From: DTU015 sp012837895
GTDB taxonomy: Bacteria > Bacillota > Sulfobacillia > Fermentithermobacillales > Fermentithermobacillaceae
NCBI GenBank assembly: GCA_050952085.1
Contig: JBMNKH010000002.1
Span: 62,001 to 126,000 of the forward strand
Direction of reading: 5' to 3'
Length of the DNA: 64,000 nucleotides
The translations under genes and the position numbers were made by a program. The notes below the pieces were generated by a model, which ran no database searches, was not told the DNA's origin, and was given only the letters and a program-made list of their open reading frames with translations. Below are positions 24,740 through 33,449 of this stretch, in pieces. Every line of letters begins with the position of its first letter. The first letter of the stretch is position 1.

Positions 24740-24769
24740 AAGTATTGCCTCGATTACCAGGGGTTATAC
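24740..24769 (-). promoter_or_regulatory. Sigma-F-type promoter of sigG-spoIIR
   Basis: On the minus strand GTATA (24769-24765) matches the -35 consensus GYWTA exactly. After 15 bases, GGCAATACTT (24749-24740) fits the -10 consensus GGNRANANTW at every position. The predicted transcript begins ~50 bases before the sigG start. Confidence 0.75.
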
Positions 24770-24794
24770 AATGGGGCCTGCCTGTGTTGTGTTT

Positions 24795-25526
24795 CTACTG
24801 CAAATTGATGATGTCTCTCTGCAGTTTTTGCATGATCTTTTTTTCTAAGCGGGAGATGTAAGACTGCGAGATGCCAAGCATGTCTGCTACCTGTTTCTGT
24901 GTGCGCTCAATGCCGTCTTTGAGGCCGTACCGCAGGTCCACAATGGTTCTTTCGCGCCAGGGCAGCCGGTTGAGCACCAGCCTGAGGATTTGCTTGTCGT
25001 CTTCTTTTTCGAGATCGCAGTAGATCACATCCGGAGGGGTACCTTTAACGTCAGAAAGGCAAAGCTCATTGCCTTCTCCGTCGATATTCAGGGGTTCGTC
25101 GAATGAAATCTCAGACTTTGTCTTCAAGGTTCGCCGCAAATACATTAGAATTTCATTTTCAATGCATTTTGAAGCGTATGTTGCCAGCCGTATATTCTTG
25201 CTTACGTCAAACGTTGATACTGCTTTTATCAAACCGATTGAACCAATAGACACCAAGTCATCTAAGGGGATGCCAGTGCTTTCAAACTTCTTGGCAATAT
25301 AAACTACGAGCCGTAGATTTCTTTCAATCAGGATAGATCTTACATCGGGGCTTCCGTCGGTAAGCTGTGACAGTAAGATGCTCTCTTCTTCCTGTGACAG
25401 GGGCGGCGGTAATGCTTCAGCACCTCCAATATAGTCTATCCTGCCATGTAAGCCTAACCTGGCGACAAGGCGCGCCCATTTTAGGGAAAGCATCAATCTG
25501 AATTCAGTCCATGACATCAGGGTCAA
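24795..25526 (-). CDS. sigE: RNA polymerase sporulation sigma factor E (pro-sigma-E)
   Basis: 243 aa. Early mother-cell sigma factor. An amphipathic ~30-residue pro-sequence (MSWTEFRLMLSLKWARLVARL) precedes YIGGAEALPPPLSQEEE, where SpoIIGA would cut. Region 2 contains LIERNLRLVVYIAKKFESTGI and LDDLVSIGSIGLIKAVSTFD; region 4 has RTIVDLRYGL and KQVADMLGISQSYISRLEKK. TTG 25526 follows GGAGGTGTCTTGAT and overlaps spoIIGA by 4 bases, so the two are co-translated as in B. subtilis. Confidence 0.97.
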   Translation of the reverse strand: MTLMSWTEFRLMLSLKWARLVARLGLHGRIDYIGGAEALPPPLSQEEESILLSQLTDGSPDVRSILIERNLRLVVYIAKKFESTGIPLDDLVSIGSIGLIKAVSTFDVSKNIRLATYASKCIENEILMYLRRTLKTKSEISFDEPLNIDGEGNELCLSDVKGTPPDVIYCDLEKEDDKQILRLVLNRLPWRERTIVDLRYGLKDGIERTQKQVADMLGISQSYISRLEKKIMQKLQRDIINLQ

Positions 25527-26419
25527 ATCAAGACACCTCCCTGTGCGTTCACGAGTTCGGGATGCAGCAAAGCTTGGTAAAGGCCCTGGGGACTCAGGGG
25601 TTTGCCCGCAACTCCTACCACGGCAGCTTTCTTGAATCTGCCTTTCTTGCCTGTAAGGTACAAGGCGTCTGGCTTGAAAGCTGGCAGGATTTGTCTGTGG
25701 CCTGATACATTGGTGTAGGGAATGAGCCTCAGCCTCTTCCCTACGGCTGATTCAGTCAGCTTTGTGTTGACCAGATCCCATGTAGACAGGAAGAAATGAG
25801 ACACTTCATGCGGCATAATGTGTTTGAGTGAATCCCAGTCAACCACTATTACAGGCAAGCCTGAAACCGGATCCCTCAAGTCGTTTCCAGTGTCGACCAT
25901 ACCTGTTACCGAAATGCTCTGGCCATCGAGGGATATCTCAACTTGCATAAAGGGAGACTGCCTGAAGGTTGGGAGGTTCAATGCTTTCCACACAAAGCCT
26001 GAGGCCGTAACCACAGCCAGGGCAAGAGCCAAGGCCCACCAACGGGCGTTTGTATAATACAAGCTGAACCCCGCTAGCTTGGCTGACCCCCACGTGTTCA
26101 GCGCCATAGCTGTACCTGCAACCAGGATGGAACATGCATAAAAAGAAGATGCAAGGCAGATGAATGAAACTCCCCGGATTTCAGGATATGAGAGGGTAAC
26201 CATTAGCAGGCCGGTTGCTACCCTGGCAGGGAAACTAAAAAGCGGTTGAAGAGGTAGAATGAGAGAAGAAACTGAATACAAGGCACCCAGGCAAGATGTA
26301 AAGGCAATCCTCTTGGGCTGGATTGGAGTATTTGTCATCTTCCCTGCAGCCAGGAGTACCACATAGTTTACTATGAGGTTAACAAGAAATAGCACGTCCA
26401 CATAGATATAGCTCTTCAT
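25523..26419 (-). CDS. spoIIGA: Sporulation sigma-E factor processing peptidase SpoIIGA
   Basis: 298 aa. Membrane aspartic protease that activates pro-sigma-E. Five hydrophobic segments fill the first ~145 residues (MKSYIYVDVLFLVNLIVNYV start is typical). The cytoplasmic protease domain has the catalytic motif GMVDTGNDLRDP near 180-190. ATG 26419 follows GGGGTGTTGAAGC. It is followed by sigE with a 4-base overlap. No clear Spo0A box was found in the 120 bases upstream. Confidence 0.95.
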   Translation of the reverse strand: MKSYIYVDVLFLVNLIVNYVVLLAAGKMTNTPIQPKRIAFTSCLGALYSVSSLILPLQPLFSFPARVATGLLMVTLSYPEIRGVSFICLASSFYACSILVAGTAMALNTWGSAKLAGFSLYYTNARWWALALALAVVTASGFVWKALNLPTFRQSPFMQVEISLDGQSISVTGMVDTGNDLRDPVSGLPVIVVDWDSLKHIMPHEVSHFFLSTWDLVNTKLTESAVGKRLRLIPYTNVSGHRQILPAFKPDALYLTGKKGRFKKAAVVGVAGKPLSPQGLYQALLHPELVNAQGGVLI

Positions 26420-26437
26420 GCTTCAACACCCCGTATG

Positions 26438-26455
26438 GACATGGATATTCATGTC
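26438..26455. repeat. Short perfect inverted repeat upstream of spoIIGA
   Basis: GACATG at 26438-26443 and CATGTC at 26450-26455 enclose six bases, about 20-36 bases before the spoIIGA start. It could be an operator or a small mRNA hairpin. Confidence 0.35.
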
Positions 26456-26539
26456 TGTCCGGGTTTATTACCCAACCCAAATCATACAGGGGTGAAACTG
26501 CGAAATATGTAACTATGTGTTTGCTGCCTAGAACTCTAT

Positions 26540-27604
26540 TTACCGCGGCTTTTCGCGGGATTTTGCCCTTCTGAGAAAAGTGGGGACCTCCAGCAGGTCT
26601 CCTGTGTCCACTTTGAGTGACGGCTCTCTTTGCCTGAGCGCCCTCCTCCCAGAGGTGTTGTCAAAACCGGTGGCAATCACCGTTATTTGTATGGTATCTT
26701 GGAAATCCTCGTTTATGACAGCGCCGAAAATAATGGTTGCATCGCCATCAGCAGCTTGCATCACGATTTCTGCAGCTTCGTTAACTTCAAATATGCCAAG
26801 ATCAGGTCCTCCGGTGACGTTCATCAGCACACCTTTTGCTCCCTCTATGGTTGCTTCCAAGAGCGGGCTGGCTATAGCTTGCATGGCAGCTTCCTTGGCT
26901 TTGTTTTCCCCATGTGCCACACCAATTCCCATGAGCGCCGAACCTGTGTCCATCATAATAGTCCTCACATCAGCAAAATCAAGGTTGATAAGCCCAGGGA
27001 CGCACACAAGATCTGATATACCTTGAACGCCGTGTCGGAGCACATCGTCGGCAACCTTGAAGGCATCCAGGATCGAAGCGGTTTGGTCAACCACTTGGAG
27101 CAGCCGGTCATTGGGTATGACTATCAGGGTATCTACGCTTTCGCGTAGTTTTTCAATACCTTCTAGGGCAACGGCCATCCTCCGGCGTCCTTCAAACGAG
27201 AACGGCTTTGTCACTACCCCAACGGTTAATGCTCCCACCTCTTTGGCAGCTTGGGCGACAATAGGGGTCCCACCTGTTCCTGTTCCACCGCCCATGCCAG
27301 CGGTTACAAATACCATGTCAGCGCCTTTTAGGTGCTCAACAATGTCATCCCTTGATTCTTCAGCAGCTTTTTGTCCTATCTCCGGATTGGCCCCTGCTCC
27401 CAATCCTCTTGTAAGAGCTTGGCCAATCTGGATTTTGGCCGGAGCCAGTGACAAATTGAGGGATTGAGCGTCAGTGTTGATACAGATAAACTCGACGCCT
27501 TTGACACCTGCTTCAATCATGCGGTTAACTGCGTTTGTTCCACCACCTCCTACGCCAACTACTTTTAGGTTTGCATATCTGGGTTGCTCTTCGATCATGG
27601 CCAC
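26540..27604 (-). CDS. ftsZ: Cell division protein FtsZ
   Basis: 354 aa. Tubulin-like GTPase that forms the division ring. Signature GGGGTGTGGTP-type loop is present as GMGGGTGTGGTPIVAQ, with VGVGGGGTNAVNRM at the N-terminus and the T7 region NLDFADVRTIM. The C-terminus ends in TFLRRAKSREKPR, containing the usual conserved partner-binding peptide near the end. GTG 27604 follows GGGAGGGGAGTTGT. The normal neighbour ftsA is missing; sbp precedes it by 29 bases. Confidence 0.97.
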   Translation of the reverse strand: MAMIEEQPRYANLKVVGVGGGGTNAVNRMIEAGVKGVEFICINTDAQSLNLSLAPAKIQIGQALTRGLGAGANPEIGQKAAEESRDDIVEHLKGADMVFVTAGMGGGTGTGGTPIVAQAAKEVGALTVGVVTKPFSFEGRRRMAVALEGIEKLRESVDTLIVIPNDRLLQVVDQTASILDAFKVADDVLRHGVQGISDLVCVPGLINLDFADVRTIMMDTGSALMGIGVAHGENKAKEAAMQAIASPLLEATIEGAKGVLMNVTGGPDLGIFEVNEAAEIVMQAADGDATIIFGAVINEDFQDTIQITVIATGFDNTSGRRALRQREPSLKVDTGDLLEVPTFLRRAKSREKPR

Positions 27605-27633
27605 ACAACTCCCCTCCCGGTCAGCTATACTTT

Positions 27634-28020
27634 CTACATTCTCTCTCTATTAACCTCCGCCTTTGGCCGGGGTTGTGCTGTTTCCCCCATCCATTCCTTC
27701 AATAAATGTCGTCTAATCCTGCCCAGGTTGTTAAATATCCTCACACCCAGTGCAACTACTGCTGCGAGGTATAATTCTATGCCCAACACATCACCTAGGT
27801 AAACAAATGCGGCAGCAAGTACAGCATTGCCAAGGAATCCTGTAACGAAGATTGCGATATCGAAGTCACCTTCCAAACTGGCTCTTAAGCCGCCCAGGGA
27901 GGTATCTACCCCGGCAAGCAGACTGACAGCCAGATAACGTGCAAGTATTGCGGGAATCGTCCATGGAATATTAAGCCCGATTATGATGCCGACAATTAAG
28001 GCAGCCAAGAGATACCACAT
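27634..28020 (-). CDS. sbp: Small basic protein family (Sbp, DUF1290)
   Basis: 128 aa. Membrane protein with about four hydrophobic segments and the family phrases LAALIVGIIIGLNIPWTIP and LGGLRASLEGDFD. In Firmicutes it lies upstream of ftsAZ; function unknown. ATG 28020 overlaps the DUF881 gene stop (TAATG), indicating coupling. Confidence 0.9.
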   Translation of the reverse strand: MWYLLAALIVGIIIGLNIPWTIPAILARYLAVSLLAGVDTSLGGLRASLEGDFDIAIFVTGFLGNAVLAAAFVYLGDVLGIELYLAAVVALGVRIFNNLGRIRRHLLKEWMGETAQPRPKAEVNRERM

Positions 28021-28754
28021 TACGATCCCTCTCTTTGAAACGGTTTTGCAAACCTAAAATTGAGTGATCCTGTATAAGCCGGTAGGACAAGCTCTTGTTC
28101 CATCTTGATCTTAACCTCGATCCCCCAGAAGGAAAGGTTGTCCACAACTCCTCCGCGCATTTTCAAGGCATTGTGTAATGTCTCAGGATCACCTATAGCT
28201 TGGATTTTCAGGGGCGGGGCAAACCTAACGCCGTTAATCATGATGACTGCTCCGGCACAACGGATCTCAGTGGTAGCCACAACCCGCTGGCCGTTTATCG
28301 CTATGGCTTCTGCGCCTGATGCCAGGAGTTCATTTACCACGGCCAGCACGTCGTCATCGTGGATGATGAAAAGATTTGGATCCTGTCCGGATGGAACTTC
28401 CTTCTTGGCATCATTCATCTCGATGGTGACCCCTGGCCCTTTGACTTCAGTTAGCCCTGCCATAACCCTGGCCTTAAGAAGCGCTTCCTGAAGAACCTTG
28501 ACCTGGCTTTCACTGCTTTCAGTGGCCACCATTGCTTCAGCCACTTGATCCCTTAACATCCGCACTTCGTCTCTTAAACGATCCCTCTCTTCTTCTGTGG
28601 CGCTGAGCAGTAAAGATAGTTCTTCCGCCCGTTGGTAGTGAATGTTTGCAGGCGATGATGGCCGCACTCTGAACTGAGTTGCTAGCATTAAACCGAATAA
28701 AACAAAGATGATTGTGAGTGCTACCTGGGAACCACGGCGGACCACTGTAGTCAT
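28020..28754 (-). CDS. DUF881 protein
   Basis: 244 aa. One N-terminal membrane helix (~10-27), a coiled coil (~40-90) and the DUF881 core with GPGVTIEMNDAKK, IIHDDDVLAVVNELLASGAEAIAINGQR (blocks) and NGVRFAPPLKIQAIGD. Such genes lie between divIB and sbp in division clusters of Firmicutes; a divisome-related role is presumed. ATG 28754 sits behind a GGGAAAGGGGGAG stretch. Confidence 0.9.
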   Translation of the reverse strand: MTTVVRRGSQVALTIIFVLFGLMLATQFRVRPSSPANIHYQRAEELSLLLSATEEERDRLRDEVRMLRDQVAEAMVATESSESQVKVLQEALLKARVMAGLTEVKGPGVTIEMNDAKKEVPSGQDPNLFIIHDDDVLAVVNELLASGAEAIAINGQRVVATTEIRCAGAVIMINGVRFAPPLKIQAIGDPETLHNALKMRGGVVDNLSFWGIEVKIKMEQELVLPAYTGSLNFRFAKPFQREGS

Positions 28755-28766
28755 CTCCCCCTTTCC

Positions 28767-29528
28767 CTATAGTTTGAGTTTAACTGCATGTTTGTCGAAG
28801 CGCAAATCAATATACTCAGCAAGCTGGCCTTGTTCTTCCAACTCGGATACGATTGATTCAAGCAGGCCTATCCTAAACTCACAGTTGGTCTCGTAAGCGC
28901 CCATGAACACAATGCAGCCGTCATCTAGTATGAGGGTACATTCTCCGCCTTCAACATTGAGTTCAATCACTTTTTTCTGGGACACGGGGCCCAGGCCTGC
29001 TACGATCTTGAGGCCCCATTCGTATTCAGGCCCGAGAAACTGGCCAGGGGACAGAATTCCTTGGACCCCTGTGAGAGCGATAAGATCGCCCAAAACCCCG
29101 TCATCCTCTTGGAGTACCCGCCCCTCATCATCGACAAGCCATATTTTGCCTCCTACAGGCGCAAAGACAACCGGTTTGCGCTCAACAACATCGATCACAA
29201 TTGTATCAGGGAATTTCCTTACACAACGTACCTCTTTTATCCATGGGGAAGATTGGATGGCCTTTTCCATCTTGTCCAAATCCAAGTCGAAAGCATTGGC
29301 CGACTTCTGACTGCATCTTGCGATGATCTCTTCGTGAGGGACCCTGTTCGCCCCGTTGATAACATAATTTCTTACAGAGAAGAACGGAGATCTCAGGAAC
29401 AGGAATATGCTTGTCAGAAAGAAAAAGACTATTACTAAAGACCAAGGTGAATCCCAGCCTGTCCCTTCAATCTTTGACTCTCTTGATCCTCTTGATCTTC
29501 TCCGGGTGTTTGCCCTCTTTTGTTTCAT
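28767..29528 (-). CDS. divIB: FtsQ/DivIB-type cell division protein
   Basis: 253 aa. Very basic cytoplasmic N-terminus (KQKRANTRRRSRGSR), one membrane helix (~30-48), then a POTRA domain (FSVRNYVINGANRVPHEEI) and the FtsQ beta domain with SPWIKEVRCVRKFPDTIVIDVVERKPV (blocks). It joins FtsL in the divisome and controls septal wall synthesis. The start ATG 29528 has only a weak ribosome-binding site. Confidence 0.9.
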   Translation of the reverse strand: MKQKRANTRRRSRGSRESKIEGTGWDSPWSLVIVFFFLTSIFLFLRSPFFSVRNYVINGANRVPHEEIIARCSQKSANAFDLDLDKMEKAIQSSPWIKEVRCVRKFPDTIVIDVVERKPVVFAPVGGKIWLVDDEGRVLQEDDGVLGDLIALTGVQGILSPGQFLGPEYEWGLKIVAGLGPVSQKKVIELNVEGGECTLILDDGCIVFMGAYETNCEFRIGLLESIVSELEEQGQLAEYIDLRFDKHAVKLKL

Positions 29529-29544
29529 AGTACCTATGAGAACC

Positions 29545-30810
29545 TCATTCTTGCCTGATTATTTCAGCTCCCAGCGCGGCTAGTTTGCGTTCAATGCCCT
29601 CATATCCCCGGTCTACATTCTCGATCCCTGAGACAATGGTTCTGCCTTCAGCAGCTAGCCCTGCCAGCACCAAAGAAGCTCCTGAGCGGAGATCGCTGGA
29701 TACAACGCGGGCACCAGATAGACGTGGTACTCCTTTTATTATAGCAGTTCTGCCTTCTGTCCTGATCCGGGCTCCCATCCTCCCCAACTCCTCAGCTTGC
29801 TTGAACCTGGACTCAAAGATAGTCTCGCTGATGACAGATGTGCCCTCGGCAATCGACAGCAAAGCCATCATCTGTGGCTGCATATCAGTGGGAAACCCCG
29901 GGTAAGGCAAGGTCTTGAGATCCGTTGGCCTGCGCCTGTTCGGACCTCTCACCCGGAGACCCTTGCCCGGAACCGATATGGTTGCCCCCACTTCCCTGAG
30001 TTTAGATGTAACTGCCTGAACATGTTCTGCTACGGCGTTAGTGATATAGATGTCCCCGGCTGTAATAGCTGCTGCTGCCATGAGTGTACCAACTTCTATC
30101 CTGTCGGGCATCACCATGTGTTCGCAACCTTCCAGGGCCCTGACACCTTCGATACGGATTACGTCAGTGCCGGCTCCCCGGATTCTTGCACCCATTGCAT
30201 TTAAGAAGCCCTGCAAGTCCACGATTTCCGGTTCTTTTGCGGCGTTACGGATAACGGTAACCCCGTCAACCATTGCAGCGCACATCATTATGTTTTCAGT
30301 GGCGCCCACAGATGGGATATCAAGGTGAATACCTGTACCTTGAAGCTTGTGTGCTTGTGCTACAATGTTGCCATGGGCTTCCTCAAACACCACACCTAGG
30401 GCCGATAGCCCTTTCAAGTGCTGGTCTATGGGCCTCTGGCCAATGTCACATCCTCCAGGGTACGACACTGTAGCTTTTCCCAGCTTAGCTACAAGGGGGC
30501 CTATGAGGAATATGGACGACCTTACCTGCCTCACAAGTGTTTCATCAACTACTGAGCTTTTTAGGGTGGATGGATCAATATATAGCGACCGGCCTGAATC
30601 TACTCTCTCAACCACTGCCCCAAGACCACGTAGGATCTCTGACATCACCCTCACGTCAATAAGATCCGGAGCATTATGCAATATACATGGCGAGTTCGCC
30701 ATCACCGAAGCAGCCATGATAGGTAGCACTGCATTTTTTCCGCCGCTAACTGCAATATCCCCGCTGAGTCTGTTCCCGCCTGTAATAATGAACTCTGACA
30801 TTGTCTTCAT
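29545..30810 (-). CDS. murA: UDP-N-acetylglucosamine 1-carboxyvinyltransferase
   Basis: About 421 aa. First committed enzyme of peptidoglycan synthesis: adds enolpyruvate from PEP to UDP-GlcNAc. Seen: SGGKNAVLPIMAAS, and the active-site loop PGGCDIGQRPIDQHL with the fosfomycin-sensitive Cys. Repeats of the inside-out barrel run to the C-terminus (RGYEGIERKLAALGAEI). The frame opens at ATG 30861, but GGAGG lies four bases before ATG 30810, which gives the standard N-terminus MKTMSEFIITGG. Located between murC and divIB, where murB would commonly be. Confidence 0.95.
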   Translation of the reverse strand: MKTMSEFIITGGNRLSGDIAVSGGKNAVLPIMAASVMANSPCILHNAPDLIDVRVMSEILRGLGAVVERVDSGRSLYIDPSTLKSSVVDETLVRQVRSSIFLIGPLVAKLGKATVSYPGGCDIGQRPIDQHLKGLSALGVVFEEAHGNIVAQAHKLQGTGIHLDIPSVGATENIMMCAAMVDGVTVIRNAAKEPEIVDLQGFLNAMGARIRGAGTDVIRIEGVRALEGCEHMVMPDRIEVGTLMAAAAITAGDIYITNAVAEHVQAVTSKLREVGATISVPGKGLRVRGPNRRRPTDLKTLPYPGFPTDMQPQMMALLSIAEGTSVISETIFESRFKQAEELGRMGARIRTEGRTAIIKGVPRLSGARVVSSDLRSGASLVLAGLAAEGRTIVSGIENVDRGYEGIERKLAALGAEIIRQE

Positions 30811-30889
30811 TACACCTCCGGCAACGGCAACCTGGCCAAGTCTCAACGATTTCTGATCCATTGTACGAAACCACCGGAAAACTGGTTAC

Positions 30890-32248
30890 TCAAGTCGCCA
30901 GCAGCTCACTGAGGATGTTATGGGCTTTCCATATGTCTCCTGCACCCAGGGTGATCAATACTGCCTCTCCCTTGCACAGGCCGGCTGCCACACCTGCCGC
31001 CTCTTCCATGTCGTCAAGCTCGAACACACACGGGTGGCCAGCTTCTTTTATAGCTTTGCTGATGATACCAGGATCTACACCAGGATCTTGTTTCTCGCCC
31101 GGACCGCCGTAGATGCCAGTCACGACAATAGCATCTGCTCTTGAGAATGCACCACCGAACTCTGCGTGGAGGAGCTTGGTGCGTGAATACCTGTGGGGCT
31201 GGAAAAGGGCGATGACTTTTGAACCAGGAAGTGTTTGTTTTATGGTGCTGAGTACGGCAGCGATCTCTTTAGGATGATGTGCAAAATCATCCAACAGAAG
31301 CACTTTTCCGAATTGCCCAATGCGCTCCATCCTGCGTTTGACTCCCGGGAACGTGGCAAGCTTTTCACATGCAGTTTCCGGTTCTACCCCGGCATGCACC
31401 GACGCAGCTACAGCGCCCAGCGCGTTCTGCACATTGTATACCCCTGGCATCTCAAGGTCTAACCGAGCCACATAGCGTCCCTCACGATACACCTGGCTTT
31501 TTGTCCCCCATCCGCGTGCTTCTATCTCCCTTGCCTGCCAGACGGCGTCCCGGTGTACGCCGTACGACACTGCATCCAGATTATTTGCTCCCCATTCCCT
31601 CAGCAAAGGATCATCATTACACACAATCTGCGTACCGCCTTGCCTTGTCCCGGAAAGATATGAGTAAAACGCTTTTTTCAACGCCTCAAAACTGCCCCAG
31701 TAGTCCAGATGGTCGTTATCAATGTTGGTAACAATACTTATTTCAGGATGACATTTGAGGAACGAGCCATCACTTTCATCAGTCTCTACTACTGCAAAAC
31801 GGCCGTTGCCTGAATGTGCGTTTCCATTGTTTCCAAGATCCCCGCCAATCAAGTATGTCGGGTCTTTCCCGGCTTGTTTCAGGATCCACGCAATCATGGC
31901 TGAGGTTGTGGTCTTGCCGTGTGCACCCGCGATTCCTACGACTTGCTTGCCTTCAATAGCTTTAAGCAGCATGTCCATGCGATGAAGTATAGGGATTCCC
32001 CGTTTTCTGGCTTCAACTACTTCAGGGTTGTCCTGGGATATAGCTGATGACACTACTACCAGATCAGGATCTAGGATGTTTGCGCTATCGTGTCCGATGA
32101 AAACCCGGGCACCCATATCGCTAAGGCGCCTGGTGACATCGCTCGGCTTAAGGTCAGAACCTGTGACTTGAATGCCCTTAGTAAGCAGGATTGTAGCGAT
32201 ACCAGACATACCTTGTCCGCCTATTGCGACGAAATGAACTCTTCTCAT
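30890..32248 (-). CDS. murC: UDP-N-acetylmuramate--L-alanine ligase
   Basis: About 452 aa. ATP-dependent ligase adding the first L-Ala of the stem peptide. Three Mur domains: N-terminal VHFVAIGGQGMSGIA, central ATP loop GAHGKTTTSAMI with VETDESDGSFL and NIDNDHLDYWG, and C-terminal DDFAHHPKEI with FQPHRYSRTK. The frame continues upstream to 32338, but ATG 32248 begins MRRVHFVAIGG and follows AAGGTGCAAT, so it is preferred. Confidence 0.95.
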   Translation of the reverse strand: MRRVHFVAIGGQGMSGIATILLTKGIQVTGSDLKPSDVTRRLSDMGARVFIGHDSANILDPDLVVVSSAISQDNPEVVEARKRGIPILHRMDMLLKAIEGKQVVGIAGAHGKTTTSAMIAWILKQAGKDPTYLIGGDLGNNGNAHSGNGRFAVVETDESDGSFLKCHPEISIVTNIDNDHLDYWGSFEALKKAFYSYLSGTRQGGTQIVCNDDPLLREWGANNLDAVSYGVHRDAVWQAREIEARGWGTKSQVYREGRYVARLDLEMPGVYNVQNALGAVAASVHAGVEPETACEKLATFPGVKRRMERIGQFGKVLLLDDFAHHPKEIAAVLSTIKQTLPGSKVIALFQPHRYSRTKLLHAEFGGAFSRADAIVVTGIYGGPGEKQDPGVDPGIISKAIKEAGHPCVFELDDMEEAAGVAAGLCKGEAVLITLGAGDIWKAHNILSELLAT

Positions 32249-32315
32249 ATTGCACCTTCTTCTGCTTTCATATCTCATGTGTAATACTATGATCCTGATG
32301 CGCGCCTTGGTTATA

Positions 32316-33434
32316 TCAGACGCCTCTTGCAAGGGCAATGAGTTCCCTGGCTATCTGCTCCGCTGCGTCAGGCCGGCCAATACTCATTGCAGCCTGGGCC
32401 ATTTTCTTGTGCCGTCCCGGGTTATTGAGTATTTGCCTCAGACCCTGTTCCACTTGTTTGCTTGTATCCGGGCCTTCCTTCACTACTACTGCAGCTCCTG
32501 CAGTTTCCAATACCCTGGCATTATACTCCTGATGGTTGGCCACGACGTTTGGAGAAGGCACAATCACTGACGGCAGCCCCAGTGCCGTTATTTCTGCAAG
32601 AGTCATGCCGCCTGCCCTTGCTAACACCAGGTCACACGCTCTGTATGCCTTTTCCATGTTGTAAACATAAGGCTGTAAGATAATATTTCCATATTTTGCT
32701 CCGGCTATGCCCGCCTGTTGCTCAGCGCCTAAGGTAGCTACGGCATTGTGGTAGTAATCTTGCCCGGTTATCAAGAGCATTTGGATATCAAGATTACCAG
32801 AGAGGGCAATCTCCAGTGCGAGATCAACCAAGAACCTGGCACCACGGGAGCCTCCCAAGACCAGCAATGTAAATCTGTCTTCCAGCCCAAAAGCAGCTCT
32901 GGCTTCGTGCTTTCCCGTAGCTTTCAGGAGGCTGGCTCTTATCGGATTGCCTGTAACTTTGACGTCTGCTGTTCCAGAGAACTGTTCTACAGATTCTTCC
33001 CATGCAGTGAAAGTCTTATTGGCAAACCTGGATAGCACTAAGTTGGTCTTACCCGGGATCACGTTTTGCTCTTGAATGGCGCAGGGGATTCCCATAAGCC
33101 GGGCTGCCAGCATTACCGGCCCAGATACGTATCCGCCTGTGCCAAACACCACATCAGGTTTGAACCGCCTTATAATGCGGCAGGCATCACCAATACCCAA
33201 AGAAGCTGCCCAGATTCCCCTGAGAGCTGAAGACAGGGATTTGCCCCTTATTCCCGACGATCTTATGGCTTCAAAGTCCAGTCCTTCTTTGGGCACCAGG
33301 ACGCTCTCCATACCTCGGGCAGTCCCTACATATAGCACTCTTGATCTGGGAAGAAGCCGGACCAGGGCTTCGGCCACAGCTACAGCTGGGTATATGTGAC
33401 CGCCTGTCCCACCTCCAGTCACTAAACATCTCAT
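32316..33434 (-). CDS. murG: UDP-N-acetylglucosamine--LPS/lipid I transferase MurG
   Basis: 372 aa. Peripheral membrane GT-B glycosyltransferase that converts lipid I to lipid II. N-terminal VTGGGTGGHIYPAVAVAEAL, VFGTGGYVSGPVMLAARL, IQEQNVIPG, and C-terminal VLGGSRGARFLVD plus ARAGGMTLAEITALGLPSVIVPSP (blocks) with NHQEYNA define the family. ATG 33434 lies one base after GGAGGT, a very short spacing, but the resulting N-terminus is the standard one. Confidence 0.96.
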   Translation of the reverse strand: MRCLVTGGGTGGHIYPAVAVAEALVRLLPRSRVLYVGTARGMESVLVPKEGLDFEAIRSSGIRGKSLSSALRGIWAASLGIGDACRIIRRFKPDVVFGTGGYVSGPVMLAARLMGIPCAIQEQNVIPGKTNLVLSRFANKTFTAWEESVEQFSGTADVKVTGNPIRASLLKATGKHEARAAFGLEDRFTLLVLGGSRGARFLVDLALEIALSGNLDIQMLLITGQDYYHNAVATLGAEQQAGIAGAKYGNIILQPYVYNMEKAYRACDLVLARAGGMTLAEITALGLPSVIVPSPNVVANHQEYNARVLETAGAAVVVKEGPDTSKQVEQGLRQILNNPGRHKKMAQAAMSIGRPDAAEQIARELIALARGV

Positions 33435-33449
33435 ACCTCCAAAGCCCCC

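Noticed and set aside
26420..26539. Spo0A box upstream of spoIIGA
   Set aside because: No TGTCGAA-type sequence was found on either strand in the gap.
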